Positions 23,452 through 34,641 of a stretch of DNA of 64,000 nt are shown here, one piece after another (position 1 is the first letter of the stretch; the number at the start of each line of letters is the position of its first letter). Made by a program: the position numbers and the translations under genes. The stretch comes from Gymnopilus junonius (taxonomy: Eukaryota > Basidiomycota > Agaricomycetes > Agaricales > Galerinaceae), in NCBI GenBank assembly GCA_015501075.1, contig JADNYJ010000094.1:62001-126000 (forward strand). Direction: 5' to 3'. Below the pieces are notes generated by a model that searched no databases, was not told the origin of the DNA, and was given only the letters and a program-made list of their open reading frames with translations.

Positions 23452-23949
23452 CTCTCTTTATAGAGTGTTATATTTCTTCCCTATCCTTTGCTTTTGACCG
23501 AATTAATTAAATTAAATTGATTTCGAAGGGTCCACACCTACAGAAAGTGAGCCTCAGTCCCAAAGGAAATCCCTTAGAATTCCCCGATAAATAAAATGTA
23601 GGGTACATATTGTGCACTTGTAGGTATTTGATAGCCAACTTACGAGATCGACTTTGATAATCGTCTGGCATATTAATTGGCTTGAAATTGAATACGACAT
23701 AAAAAATTGTTGATGGGAGAGCGCGGAGACGTTGTGAAGGAGTTTAGCCAAGTAAAAGAAACTCAGCCTCAAACTAAATGAATATTCAACCTCTAAATTC
23801 TGCTACGAGGTACAGCGATTTACATGTGACATGTTTTCTGGGATTTTTCTGACGATATCGGTCTTTCAGAAAGCGCGGCCTGGTCTAAAGGCGCATGTGC
23901 ACAGGTCAGACATTGTGAAAAATGATGTCAAGTGAATTATCCCACTGAG
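23452..23949. other. Spacer between mannosyltransferase and the 114-aa gene
   Basis: AT-rich DNA. It contains the 3' ends of two convergent genes and nothing else recognisable. Confidence 0.5.
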
Positions 23950-24294
23950 TTAGTTCAATTTGGTGAGATTGATGGTGGCCAAGTTCGAGCTGCCGTGCAC
24001 CAAAGTGAGCGTAACGGTACCATCAGCATTTCGGGTACCATTGAAGAAATAGTACGCTTTCTTATCGAGGTCGTTGATGGTGAACTTGGTCAAATACTGG
24101 TCCTGTCCCACGAGGACATACTTGGTAGTGAGGTCGAAGGGGCGTTTATCGACACCAGCCGCGTCCTTGGTGAAAGTGGAGAAAACCAGGACCTGACCAC
24201 GCTCGACCCAACCGTCGACGAAGGTGAGGAAAAAGTTTTCGTTGCTGGCGTAAGGAGAGTAATTGAATTTGCCGGTGAAGACTGTTGCAGACAT
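23950..24294 (-). CDS. Hypothetical 114-aa protein, probably beta-rich
   Basis: A single intact exon of 115 codons including the stop. The protein starts MSATVFTGKFNYSPYASNEN, has no signal peptide or membrane segment, and alternates hydrophobic and polar residues (YVLVGQDQYLTKFTIND, TVTLTLVHGSSNLATINL), which suggests a small cytosolic beta-sandwich. It has no cysteine. The size is like that of mushroom immunomodulatory proteins and small lectins, but I see no diagnostic residue of either family. The gene has a TATA box (24416-24422) and a likely 5' UTR intron (24314-24362, GTGAGT...GACAG), both of which argue for a real expressed gene. Confidence 0.75.
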   Translation of the reverse strand: MSATVFTGKFNYSPYASNENFFLTFVDGWVERGQVLVFSTFTKDAAGVDKRPFDLTTKYVLVGQDQYLTKFTINDLDKKAYYFFNGTRNADGTVTLTLVHGSSNLATINLTKLN

Positions 24295-24415
24295 GGTGAT
24301 AATCTGAGGCAGACTGTCAAGTAAGTAGTATTTCTTGGATGAGAAGGGAGAATCGAACTCACTTCTGAAAGAGTAGGTGCGCTGGTGCTGGGATAACGGA
24401 GAGAAATGGCCATCC

Positions 24416-24422
24416 TTTTATA
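24416..24422 (-). promoter_or_regulatory. TATA box of the 114-aa gene
   Basis: TATAAAA on the minus strand, 122 bp upstream of the ATG at 24294 and just upstream of the predicted 5' UTR intron at 24314-24362. Confidence 0.6.
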
Positions 24423-24459
24423 CTTTTCGACTGCTCCAGTTTGGGACCCGCGCACGAAA

Positions 24460-26200
24460 CTCGTTCAAACGATCCAGCCCCGGAAACGCTCCTTTAGTTT
24501 GGGGTGGGGATTTACTGTGCCTTCCAGAAGATATCGCCACATCGAACGTCAAGCAAAACGCGAAATGAAGTCGGAGAAAGAAGTCTCCTTTCATTATTGA
24601 GAACGCAATACAATTGTTTCCGCATAGTACGGCGCCCAGTGTATGGATGGGCCCCAATTCATACGAGAATTACGTTTCTGACAATCTCAATCAATGATCG
24701 AAGAACGACTAAAATTGTGAAACCAAGAGTGTGTGTTGCCTTCTTGCTTCTGAGGTTCATCATATGTCAGCCCCAGAGTTCAAGGATGTGCAAAGGGCCA
24801 GTGAATCAGCTTATTTGTTTCCTAAAGGTTGTATGACTAGGTTTTGCTTACAATAAGTTGAATAAAACTGGCGTTCACCGTTGTTTCCAAGACGTGACGT
24901 AAAGAGAGAGGTACAAAACCTTGCCAGCACACCACCTGGTCTGTGAGTGACATCTCGAATGGAAATAGACGGCGAAACTGAGCTGCTCAACACCGCAACA
25001 AACGTTCACTCGGCATACAAAACTGGTTGAGCCATGGAAGGTGAGTATGACGCGACTGGACGCGGCAGATAAAGAGGAATACCAAGCACACATCAAGCAC
25101 TGGCCTCGACTTCGGTTACATTTTACCTGTCAAGTCAAAATAAGGAGCCTAGGTCATTGAATTGTAAGGATGAGCTTACGCCTGTCATTAGAAAGATCGA
25201 CAGCTGTTTGTACTGTACTAAGCCGATTACCCTCATACGTCCGGAGGGCTCCGTCCAGGCCATACAAATCTGAGTTCGATGTTCCGATGAAAGCAAAAGA
25301 TCGAAAACTTTGACAGAAAGCGGCTCTGCGAAGTGAGAAAAGGATTTAGAAAAGCGGTCGACAATAATGATAACGGTTCAAATATTGCAGGGCAGAGCCT
25401 AGAGCCTCCGACGATGTATACGACGCATCACGATGGCCTTTGGATGACTCTGATGGGAAGGAGAGATCAGAAACAAAGAAGAACTGAAAAGAGGATGAAC
25501 ACTTTAAAGGGTTCATCCCACCTTGCAACTCGGATACATCACATTCAGCGTCTTCAAATCACGCCGAAAAACGCGAGAGGAGCATGCGTAGTAGAGAGTG
25601 GGCTGTACGAGCTTGCCATGCTCCCAACGTGTTCCAGAAATTTTGCCAGTTGATGATGTACAGGTGGGTGTTTCAAGCAACATTGGGGCTGGTTGACGCC
25701 TGTACAACCTGAAGCACGTCTTCAGCGAGTGCTAATAGGAAGGTTACGGAGAAAAAGTCCAGAAAAGGTCGCGCAGAGCGTCGGTAGAGCGCATGATGCC
25801 ACCGTGGCACCGCCCCTATTTGGCTTTGTTATACAATCTCATTTGGGAGCACCAACTTTGTGGACTGAGAAACGTGCTCCAAAGCTCCAACCAGACCCCG
25901 TAAGTCCTGCAGCTAGTCCTGCTTGATGACCAGGTACTAAGTCCGCACTACCTCATGTTGACAGCCAGCCAGAAGCACGCTGATTCGGCGGCCGTCCATA
26001 CCAGTCATCAGAGTGTCCTGGTCAAGTCGACGTCCGCCACCGTCGCCGAAGAATATATATTTATGATCCCATTTAGACAATAGTAACCAAACTTTCGAGA
26101 AGTGTTTTGTATTATGGGGGAAATGTATTGGGAGATGGTACCACGTAATGCATTTCTTCTTCAATAGCGCATTCCCACCAAATAATCAAGGTCGAGTCCC
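24460..26200. other. Intergenic, nothing recognised
   Basis: About 1.7 kb with only short open frames (for example 25333-25653 plus and 25513-25707 minus) without conserved motifs or consistent splice structure. I see no gene, RNA or repeat I can support. Confidence 0.45.
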
Positions 26201-26202
26201 AT

Positions 26203-26433
26203 TTAATCTACGTGGTCAATCAACGGCAATCTGTTGACAGGTCTGAAGGTCGAGCGTCGACGGTAATCCGGGATAAATTCCGTCTCTGAGGAGTGGCTGG
26301 ACATCTTGTACGGTTCTAACGGATGGCCTTGGGTGTTAACTCCTTCCTGGTCAGGGAGAGGGATGGCTGCAACGTTTAGAGCAATAAAGGAGAGTGCCAC
26401 AAGAGATAGAATGTTTGTTAAAAACGACTTCAT
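26203..26433 (-). CDS. Small secreted protein, 76 aa
   Basis: The N-terminus MKSFLTNILSLVALSFIALN followed by VAA is a clear signal peptide, with cleavage likely after AA-IPLP. The mature part is about 50 residues, polar, with His/Ser and an Arg cluster (DYRRRSTFRPVNRL); it has no cysteine. The ATG directly follows a 5' UTR intron (26434-26489, GTAAGC...GTGCAG/ATG), the same layout as the peptide gene at 44338-44475. A CATAAAA sequence at 26563-26569 may serve as TATA box. Function is unknown; an effector, peptide precursor or wall protein are possible. Confidence 0.7.
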   Translation of the reverse strand: MKSFLTNILSLVALSFIALNVAAIPLPDQEGVNTQGHPLEPYKMSSHSSETEFIPDYRRRSTFRPVNRLPLIDHVD

Positions 26434-26439
26434 CTGCAC

Positions 26440-26935
26440 AACTAATGGTCAGCGACTCAGTCACCTGAGCTACAAACGTTCCTGCTTACCAGTAGTTGTT
26501 GCTACTAGTAGGCCAATACAGATAATGGGCGGTTCTAGTGCTACAGTTCTCTGCTGCTCGCGTTTTATGCGATTCACCTAGGGATGTATTTAGTTTGTAT
26601 TAGCATTATCTACTAGTACGATGTGTAATCCTTAGTGTCTTTATTGACAAGGGGTAGACTTCATCATTATTTCCATACTTATTCAAAGATCCGGTGTAAA
26701 GCAAGCGGCTTCTGATCCATTCCTCTGACCCGTTCCAAACACTTCTCCATAACATGTCAAGTCTTAGATTCTTCTATGCCATGCTAAGATAAGAATATTA
26801 GTATGTTGGGGGTCAAACATAACGGAACCTTGTCCCAGGCTCAGGGCGTATAGTACTCTTCTAGGCCACTTCAGATCCTTTCCGACATCGGTAAATGGAG
26901 CTGTTGAAACAAGAATGTTACATCAAATTTGAACG
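26440..26935. other. Promoter region of the small secreted gene and spacer to the F-box gene
   Basis: This contains the 5' UTR intron and TATA-like sequence of the gene at 26203-26433 and the 3' flank of the F-box gene. No further gene is seen. Confidence 0.5.
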
Positions 26936-26937
26936 GC

Positions 26938-28487
26938 CTACTCCAGTAAAAGGTCATCATGCCAATCGACGGAGTGTTTGTCTACGCATCTCCGATCCTT
27001 TAAGTAGGGCCCGCCTTCATAATACTGGTATGCCTCGATCAAACCCCCCAGTCCTGCAAGTGACTTTTTCTTGGGAACAAAGTACACATTGGCAATTTCA
27101 TTCGAATCAAGGTGATCATAAAATAATGTTATCTTCTCCACTGACGGGATTTTAACGGCCATGGTGCTTAATGCTTCACGCTGCTCATACGGAAGAATAG
27201 AACAGCTCGTCCATTCGCAGATATCGACCCGCTTCAATGACGGCAATGATCGTGATAATATGTGAATCAATTTTTTCTAAGGAAGGTTCGTGAGCAGTGA
27301 GTACTGGTGCGTCATAACGGCGAACAACTAAGCAACTAACCAGAATAGCAGCATCGCGACAATAGAATCCTCCTGTCCACCATTGTAACTCTTTTGAATC
27401 ATGAAAAAGATGCATCAGCTGCGTGACAAGCGAAAATGAGTATGTATGTGATACAGAAAGATGTTTCAGACTGGGAAAACTGCCAACAGACGATACTAGT
27501 CGGATGGAAGCCTGATGGGCACTGTCATAGCAGCCTGCAAACTGCAAGTCAAGAGCGTTCACAAATTTGACGCTGTCGCATATCCTCACTAGCTGGGTGA
27601 TAAAAGCAGGTGGTCCAGAGAGAGAGCGTAGGGCAGGTAGCACAGTGACTTTTTCACCCTCTACGTTGATGGAATCCGCCCGTGGAAAGGATAAGGATTC
27701 GATAGTGGGGTTAAGGAGCAGAAAACGAACCAATTCGCGAGAAGAATTGGCTGAAAAGTCGACAACGCGTAGACTTTTAAGGCATTTAAAGCTGAGAGAG
27801 CTGATATCTTCCAGAGTTTCCGTGTTGTTTTCCACGAACAAGCTAAGGGACTCAATGCGGCTGAATGGCGAGATGAATGTTGAAAGAAAAAACTTCCTCA
27901 TTTCTAGTGGCACGCAATTAGGACAAAAGTAATCGTATCAGGGAAAGCGGACCAATCTTACCTGAAGAGAAGGATGATTCAAATGTGAGTCTCTTCAACG
28001 TAGAGGGAACCTCGAGTTGAGGATTCAGAACCCAACCAGGAGGCGGAGTGGCCATTGGCCACGAGATGTCGGTGGCCAAAATTTCCTCTATCCTGGGGCA
28101 ACAGTGGTATATAGTAGCGAACATATCTTGGAAATCCCTGGCGGGTACACAAGGAAGTAGACGGAACTCGACTCTGCGGATATTGTCCATTCCATTGAAA
28201 ATGTCCATATCGATCCAACGCTGGATACGCCCTGGACGGCTGCCCCACTCTTCGTCCGTCTTGAATGAGATAACGCGTATAACTTTCCTCAGCCTTGGAC
28301 TTCGCCGCAGAAGCCCAAAGGTATGCCGAATGTTTGGAAGGTCACTTCGTAGAGAAACATTCCGATAAAGACTCCGTTGAGCAAGTGAGAGGTAAGAGGA
28401 TGAGGTTAACGCCAATTTGGTCAAGTCCTGAGGTTGACCTAGCAAAGACGTAATATGCTCTTTAATTTCCACTGGTAGTTTCTCCAT
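26938..28487 (-). CDS. F-box protein, 475 aa
   Basis: Three exons fit exactly: 27962-28487, 27341-27903 and 26938-27276, with introns of 58 and 64 nt; the total is 1428 nt including the stop. The N-terminus MEKLPVEIKEHITSLLGQ followed by LTKLALTSSSYLSLAQ is an F-box, which recruits targets to SCF ubiquitin ligases through Skp1. The rest consists of alternating Leu-rich segments (RIESLSLFVENN, IESLSFPRAD, LPSLKRVDICEW) resembling the irregular leucine-rich repeats of mushroom F-box proteins. The frame stays open 47 codons upstream of this ATG, but the F-box begins right at MEKLP, so I chose it. It is intact. Confidence 0.85.
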
Positions 28488-28784
28488 AGAAATGAAAGGG
28501 GAAAAATGTTGAGGAGTCAGTTGGGAAGGTTTATAGGCCTGTTGCGTAAGAGGTGAGTATGGGATGTCGTGGTAGAATTTTATGCTGCAGGATAATGATG
28601 GTAACCGGTGAAGTTGTGGGAATGACATGATGAGCCCGCATCTTCTGTTTGGCTGCCTCCTTACAAGATACCATTAGGTAATAAAGGGAAGAAAAATTCA
28701 ACGATTAAGTATAAATAGGGAAGCTAGAGTCTCCCCGTCCAAAAATCATCACGTATCCAGCAAGCCCGCCTCTGAGCGTACTCT

Positions 28785-29348
28785 CTACGTTTCAGTGGTC
28801 TTTTCAATTCTACCCATCACAATATCTATCGCTTGTTTAACGACGTCCTTGTCTGATTGGAACGTAAGTCTTCGGAGCGCAGCTTCTGCCTCGAGAAAAA
28901 CGGATTCGAAGTTCTCGTTTTCCATCTGCGAGCCTTCCACCTTCTTGACACCCTCCTCTACGACGGAAATATACCAAAATATAATCTTCGTCTTCGATTC
29001 TTGCAGTTCGCGCATTGTTACTGCTATTGGCTCCACCAAACCATCCACAACTTGACTGAAATGAACATCGGAGACTCCTGGTGTTGGTGCTCTCGTTGGC
29101 ATGCTCTGGGGCCACAAAACACATGGATACCCAGTCTCTTCGTAGGTTTCCCTGATAGCAGCATGTTCGATAGTCTCTCCTTGGTCCTTTCGACCTTTTG
29201 GAAGTAACCATTGATTTCCCGTTGGATGGTGTAAAATACAAATCTCGAAGTTCTTGTTCGATGAATTACGGCGAAAGAGAACGCTCCCCGCAGATATAAC
29301 GAACTTTCCCGCCAAGAATTGTTGAGTCGGATATCTGGGAGCAGCCAT
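28785..29348 (-). CDS. Nudix hydrolase, 187 aa
   Basis: A single exon with a complete Nudix box matching GX5EX7REUXEEXGU (GRKDQGE, seven residues, RETYEETGY), the Mg2+-binding catalytic helix. The surrounding sequence (FVISAGSVLFRRN, WLLPKGRKDQGET, IIFWYISVVEEG) fits the group that cleaves diphosphoinositol polyphosphates and diadenosine polyphosphates; the exact substrate cannot be told. No signal peptide, so probably cytosolic. It is intact, with its start just inside the F-box-side cluster of minus-strand genes. Stop TGA/TAG region at 28785-28787. Confidence 0.9.
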   Translation of the reverse strand: MAAPRYPTQQFLAGKFVISAGSVLFRRNSSNKNFEICILHHPTGNQWLLPKGRKDQGETIEHAAIRETYEETGYPCVLWPQSMPTRAPTPGVSDVHFSQVVDGLVEPIAVTMRELQESKTKIIFWYISVVEEGVKKVEGSQMENENFESVFLEAEAALRRLTFQSDKDVVKQAIDIVMGRIEKTTET

Positions 29349-29641
29349 CCTGGCGAAGGTGGAGGTTGGAGTTCAAGATTAATTGGTCGCGTGAGTTGCT
29401 GCGAAAGTGGGATGCTTGATGACTCCGTTTCGCTTCCGCGATCCTATTAGCGATATACTACACAGCCAGAGCTTCAAACGTGTGAAGTGCGAATATATTT
29501 TTATCCGCTAGGTGCAAAGTCCGGATTCGTGTCTTGTTTATATCTGTTATGCACCTGATCCAAAATTTTTTGGTATGCGCGCAACTTGCATCACGGTTCA
29601 AAGTAGATTCAAAGTTGAAGCAGTTTGCGTCCGCCTCAAAA

Positions 29642-29647
29642 TATAAA
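29642..29647 (+). promoter_or_regulatory. TATA box of the zinc-finger gene fragment
   Basis: TATAAA about 65 bp upstream of the ATG at 29709. Confidence 0.5.
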
Positions 29648-29708
29648 ATGTGTTCAGATGAAATTTGCGACCGACCTTCCTCAGCCTTCATCATCACATC
29701 AGCCCATC

Positions 29709-30150
29709 ATGTCTTTCGTTCCAAATTCAGCGTGTGAGTGATAAGTATCGTGACATCATCCATCAATTGCTCGAATTAAGCGCCATTTTAGATTGGGAGG
29801 AGCGCCGACAGCCCAACGGCAGGTCGTTGTTTGTCTGTCTTCCTTGCCAGGACAACCGCGAACGTCAAATACATCACCTGAAAGACCACGAAAAATCTGC
29901 AAAACACATTGAGGCTTTGGCTGATTTCCAGGAACGACTCTCAAACGCCGCCCCGACAACTTCTGGCAGCTCCGGTTCCCACCCTCCTCTTATCAACAAC
30001 CAAGCCATTGCGGATGACGCCCTTCGAGCTTTTCTTGCATCGGCTACTGGGAACCCTTCACAACGTCTCTACCATGATAATCACCCCCTTGTTCCTCCTT
30101 CTCCCCCAGATCGAATAATTGAACCCCTCCTGGCCTCGAGTTCGATGTTT
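29709..30150 (+). CDS. Cys2-His2-like zinc-finger protein, 5' part only
   Basis: ATG at 29709 (MSFVPNSA), then a 5' splice site GTGAGT and a TTTTAG acceptor near 29792, then WEERRQPNGRSLFVCLPCQD followed by a histidine-rich helix (RQIHHLKDHEKSAKHIEAL). The CX2C...HX5H spacing resembles the zinc finger found at the N-terminus of transposase-linked proteins in mushrooms. After a Ser/Pro-rich stretch the frame dissolves near 30150, and I cannot find the expected catalytic part. It is probably the truncated head of a transposon-derived gene. The sequence 30150-30480 may hold further exons (a segment CCDCNAP is visible). Confidence 0.5.
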
Positions 30151-30479
30151 CCGCGTTGTTGGTATATGTTGTTGTGCATTATTTATTCTCAATCGATCAT
30201 CTCTGTCTTTTCTTATCAACCACCATCTTTCGTGCCATCTTGTCCTTTGCCTTCGTCTTTTTCATCGAGATTGGTCCTTGTGTTGGACCCCAATGGCCTG
30301 TCATTGGGAGCTGGTGCTGTGATTGTAATGCTCCAATTGCCGCCTGTGGCACTATGTTGAATAGCACAGTCACCACTCATTCCTATCATGTTTTCACCTC
30401 AGATAGTTTTCCTCGGTCTCAGCCCACGGCCTTCTTACATCTGGTGAGTAAATTATTTCCTTCCCTTCGATCCCTTAAC

Positions 30480-31568
30480 TGACAGTCTTAATAGGTGTGT
30501 TGCATATGATCGCGGTTTCAGTCTCTCAGTTGGATACATGCGAGGGACATTAGAGGGTGTATTGGGGAACCAAGTAAGTATTTGAACACTTTAAGATAGG
30601 TTATGTACAACATTGTGCCTACCCCTCCTCGTCAATGTCATTTTTATGTTGCCTTATCTGTGTTCTATCGAACAAAGCATCGGAGACGACGGGGAAGAGG
30701 GTCGAGGCAATGCCACCCACAACGACCGGTCATCGGGAGTAAGATATAACCGGTGAAAAATGAACCAACCAACCTGTCATGTGCCGGAGGGACAGAATGT
30801 ACTCAGTGCGAATCATGGATGAGTTAAGTGCGAGTCACAGGCATTTTTAGATTTCACCTGCATTCTGAACACGCGCCCCACTGATTTGAATTTGCACTTG
30901 GTGCATCAAGGATATTTCCCGTTTATTTTGCTGCAGTGACTTGGCTGTGTAGAGGGGCGCTCACTTATAGATCTATTGACGCCCCGATTATGGCCTTAGA
31001 TCCAACGCACGTTCGTGAAGACCCTGTATTTATTTTGATCTAATAATATTGCCAGATAATTTCTAAATGCGACCACTTAGATCCGAGTTGAAGTGGTTGG
31101 CCTGCCAAGGTTTTCTTGTTTTATAAAGACCCACAGGACCATAGACGAATCCATCTAATGTACATGAAGTTCGTTGAAAGTGTTTGTATCCAAAAACTAT
31201 GAGTTGAACGCCTGAATCCGACTCCGAGGTATATCACAATTTACAATACTAGAGTAGCCTATCGGTTTGATCGGCAGCTCAGGCACTGACCACATGCGAC
31301 TCATCCTGACGTGATTACTGACTGTGCACGAGTACTCCAAAGTTAGAGACGTCCGGCAGCACCTGGTGGTGATAATAATCAATTAAGCGTGTTTTTCCCC
31401 CGGCCCCGAGGAGACCAGTTCGAGAAAAGACTGTCCTTTAAACTTAAAAGGCGTTCGCTATCGAAGCAATCACCTCAACCAATACTTATATCTTAATCAA
31501 ATTCGTGTATATCTGTTTGCTCCTCGTCCTTTTTTGGTCCATCTTTTTGTCCCAGGGACCCTTTCATC
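30480..31568. other. Intergenic, nothing recognised
   Basis: About 1.1 kb with no supported gene. At 31569 an ATG begins a short frame (MLRPVLLAEAERGQGFVI) ending at a good donor GTGAGT after a CT-rich leader, which may be a first exon. I could not find its continuation, which may have been cut by the transposon at 31792. Confidence 0.4.
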
Positions 31569-31995
31569 ATGCTTAGACCCGTTCTTTTGGCTGAAGCGGA
31601 GCGAGGTCAGGGTTTTGTTATTGGTGAGTATTTTATACCATGAGCAGCTGTTGGGAGCCACAGGTCAGACCTCGCGTGATGCGTTCTAGCAATATACATA
31701 ACGTGGACCGCAAAATACCCAATTTAAATGAAAGAATGGTAGCAGAGAAGATGGCTAAACAGTCAACTACTCAAAGTATATCCCACCATTAGGGGAGCTC
31801 AAAGTTAACCGTGGACGTGGGCGTGGATCCGTTGACCGTCCACGATCACTGACAAATGATGGAGGTTTAGACTCCGCCTGAGAGATTCCTTGTGACCAAA
31901 GGTGACCGACCGTGTCAGAGCGTTATAAGCTTGAAAACGCATCTCATTTCCCCACTTCCCTTCACGTTTTACATCTAATTCTTCCACTCTTTACT

Positions 31996-32229
31996 ATGGC
32001 TAAGTCTAAGTCAAATATTCCACCATTTCCCTGGACTGCAAACAACCATGAACTTGCTTGGAAGCTTGTGGCTGAAATGGGAAAGCACGAGAATTTCCGA
32101 GTGCTTTTCGGGAAATCAGACAAGGATGAGGTAAGTACTACACCGAGTCAACGAGAATATTTTTAGGCTGACAGATGTCATTAGAACACGCCCAGTGAGA
32201 CCAAAATCACAGTCTGCAAACCATGTTGA
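31996..32229 (+). pseudogene. Myb/SANT-like DNA-binding domain fragment inside the transposon
   Basis: Exon 1 (31996-32130) reads MAKSKSNIPPFPWTANNHEL and goes on with a helix containing LVAEMGKHENFRVLFG. After a GTAAGT donor and TTAG acceptor (intron 32131-32184) a short exon gives NTPSETKITVCKPC and stops. The Trp-containing start and helix pattern resemble the Myb/SANT-like domains found in fungal transposon genes. The gene is cut off after about 60 residues. Confidence 0.55.
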
Positions 32230-32479
32230 TAAAGCGACCAAAGTCATGTGGGCTCTGAGCGAAATCAAAGGCCAGATGTAGACTCCCGGATTTCAGGACT
32301 TTGGTGCGAGGACGGAGGTACCGGTGGGTGTCAATCCCATGGAGGGTGATAAGATCGTCAAGAAGCTTCTGGCGCTTCTTTTGAGAGTCTTCATTTTGGG
32401 CTAAAGGGGAGAAATCACGTAGGAGCATATGAAGCAGATAGATATTTCTGACATGTTCGTGGTAGTTTTCGTGGGGCAT
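32207..32479 (-). pseudogene. C-terminal fragment of an uncharacterised mushroom protein inside the transposon
   Basis: An open frame of 90 codons with RNIYLLHMLLRDFSPL, then KLLDDLITLHGIDTHRYLRP and a tail ending in FGRFINMV. It reads like a genuine, conserved C-terminal segment, but I cannot name the family. It runs opposite to the neighbouring Myb-like piece, so the element contents are chimeric. The upstream part is absent. Confidence 0.45.
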
Positions 32480-32660
32480 GTCGAGCAGAACTACATGGGA
32501 GATGATTTAATCTTGTTTATTTAATCGCACTGACTATTCAACAGCGTGACAGGCTCTTTTCGGACATTGAAATCCCATCAGCAGCGGTTGATCTACGGAC
32601 TGATCCACAGTGGCCGTAGAGCGTCCACGGCCAACTTTGAGCTCCCCTATTGATAGAAAC

Positions 32661-33971
32661 CTACAGGAAATAGGCCATCAGTTTCCTGGTTTCTTCCAAG
32701 ATATGTACGCCGTTGACTTACACTTTGACCTTCAACAATTTGGTCATCAGCATTAATTTGCCGATGTATATGAAGAGCGTTTCATACCTGTAATCATTGC
32801 AGCGTCCTTAGAAACTAAATAAGATACCAGGCTTGCAATCTCGTCAGCAGTTATATCTCTGCCAAGCGGAATGGTCGACTGGTGATGCTTATACAAAAGA
32901 TGAGACGAAGATGATTAATTCTGTTTCGATTGCAATACCTGGGATTCAGTTAGCTTCGTCTGTCCGTTTATTTTCATAGCTTTTTGGCGGAGATCCTCCA
33001 CTAGATTCAAAAAGTACTTGTCAATAAGCACATCCATACAAGGAATTCATGATGCAGACGCATAGTGGTATCAACCGCTCCTATCCAATATTGACAGTAA
33101 GAACTAGCCTTGAGAAAACCTTGAATATTGAAAATCTCACCTGGGGCGTAGGCGTTGACGGTAATCTGGTACTTTGCTAACTCAATAGCTACGTTATGAT
33201 TCCAAAAGTCCATTGTTAGCGATTCCAAAGTTGAAAACCATGCACTAACCTGCTGCTTGAGTCAAACCTCGCACGGCAAATTTACTGGAACTGTATGCGC
33301 TAAGAAAGCGAGTAGCTCAATAGACTTCGGTTAGCGAGACTTGACTCGAGGAAGGAAAATAAGCGCAAAATGATACCTTGTTTTCCAGCTAGGGATGAAG
33401 CACCGACGATTCTTCCGCCCTTTCCCTGTCTGATCATCTGCAACCCAGCGTACTTGTAGCAAAAGAATACACCGTCGACGTTGACTGCGAACGTTTTGCG
33501 GAAATCCTCGGCCGTTGCTGTTATAGTAAGTAGTGTACTGAAACAGAGGTGCCAAGACGCTTACTCTCCAAGAAAGGCTTAGTAAAACATATTCCCGCAT
33601 TCGCGACCATCTAAGCGGAGTAGGTTATTGAACCTAGTATGCTTTTTACTCGACATTCAAAAGGACTTACAACATCCAGAGCGCCCATTTGGTCCACAAC
33701 AGCGCTTATCATTGATTCCACCTCCTTCTCCACGGAAACGTTTGCTATGAAAATTGAAGATACTTTCCCAACCTTCACGATCTCGGCACACAGTTCTTCC
33801 AATTCATTTTTCTGTGATGCAAGGTCATTAATGGCGACGTCAAATCCGTCATTCGCCAGCCGTAATGCTATTGCACGTCCTATGCCACGCGATGCACCCT
33901 AGCCAGGACCTAGAAAAAGAGGTAATCGTAGAACAAAGAATCACCTTCGAATTGGTGGGTATTTTATACAT
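32661..33971 (-). pseudogene. Short-chain dehydrogenase/reductase (SDR), frameshifted
   Basis: Classical SDR features are spread over about nine short exons: glycine motif GASRGIGRAIALRLANDGF, VANAGI (for NAG), AEDFRKTFAVNVDGVFFCYK, IVGASSLAG (catalytic Ser region), YSSSKFAVRG (catalytic YXXXK), YAPG, and IPLGRDITADEIASLVSYL. The closest pattern is diacetyl/acetoin reductase. Exon blocks include 33671-33905, 33565-33610, 33377-33517, 33250-33299, 33141-33188, 32939-33080, 32788-32878 and a last one ending near 32661. The frame is lost by one base before the glycine motif, between the Ser and Tyr exons, near 33030 and near the end. It would use NAD(P)H in the cytosol if active. Confidence 0.8.
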
Positions 33972-33974
33972 TGG

Positions 33975-34640
33975 ATCGAACGTGAGAAGAGCTACACCGG
34001 CGGCCGAGTCTGATTAATCGCCTCGAAATATAATCATGATGGGCGTAAGGTAGCCTAATGCGAGAACGATTTCACCGGAATGTGGATATGAACTTGAAGG
34101 CAAGGACATAGCATAAAAGATGTCTTTTGAGGGTGAGAATCAAATGTGGTACAAGGAAAAACTAGGTGACGATCGATTGCTACAATGACTGAGTGGCTTC
34201 AAGAAGATGATTATCGTGGATCCGAAATTCTACATAGGAATCTAGAAGGTTACTCTGCTGATAGTCTTGTCATAGCGTACTTTGTAAATTGTGCCACCGA
34301 TGAAGCAGATATGCGTAGTCATTTTCCAGGGAATTCAGGGTCCAGGGTATCAGCCATTGCAGGATGTAAAGATGGCGAATAAATCGTATTGCAAACATCT
34401 TAGACGATTACTTGGGCAGAATACAACATAAAAGCGAGAAAGAACTAAGGAGCGGCAGGACAAATACAATTCTGGTCGTTACACGCAATATAGGTAGAAA
34501 ATAATCTGAACATAAACAAATCGTGATTATACACTGGAGGATAAAGGCACGCGTTAATAAAGGTGAAAATGAAGAAGGTGACTAGAATACTCACTAAAGA
34601 TGTGAGAACTTTAACTGCAGTCACATGCAAGGTCATGTGC
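33975..34640. other. Spacer between SDR relic and gene B
   Basis: No recognisable gene. A 65-codon frame at 34185-34382 has no supporting features. The last 200 bp are the 3' flank of gene B. Confidence 0.45.
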
Positions 34641-34641
34641 A

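Larger units (their letters stand above)
31792..32647. mobile_element. DNA transposon, non-autonomous, 856 bp, with TA duplication
   Basis: The left end GGGGAGCTCAAAGTTAACCG and the reverse complement of the right end, GGGGAGCTCAAAGTTGGCCG, form a terminal inverted repeat of about 25 bp with two mismatches. TA flanks both sides (31790-31791 and 32648-32649). Inside are two unrelated gene pieces in opposite directions: an N-terminal domain on + (31996-32229) and a C-terminal-like piece on - (32207-32479). No transposase is seen, so the element would need one from elsewhere. It lies immediately beside the SDR pseudogene. Confidence 0.8.
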
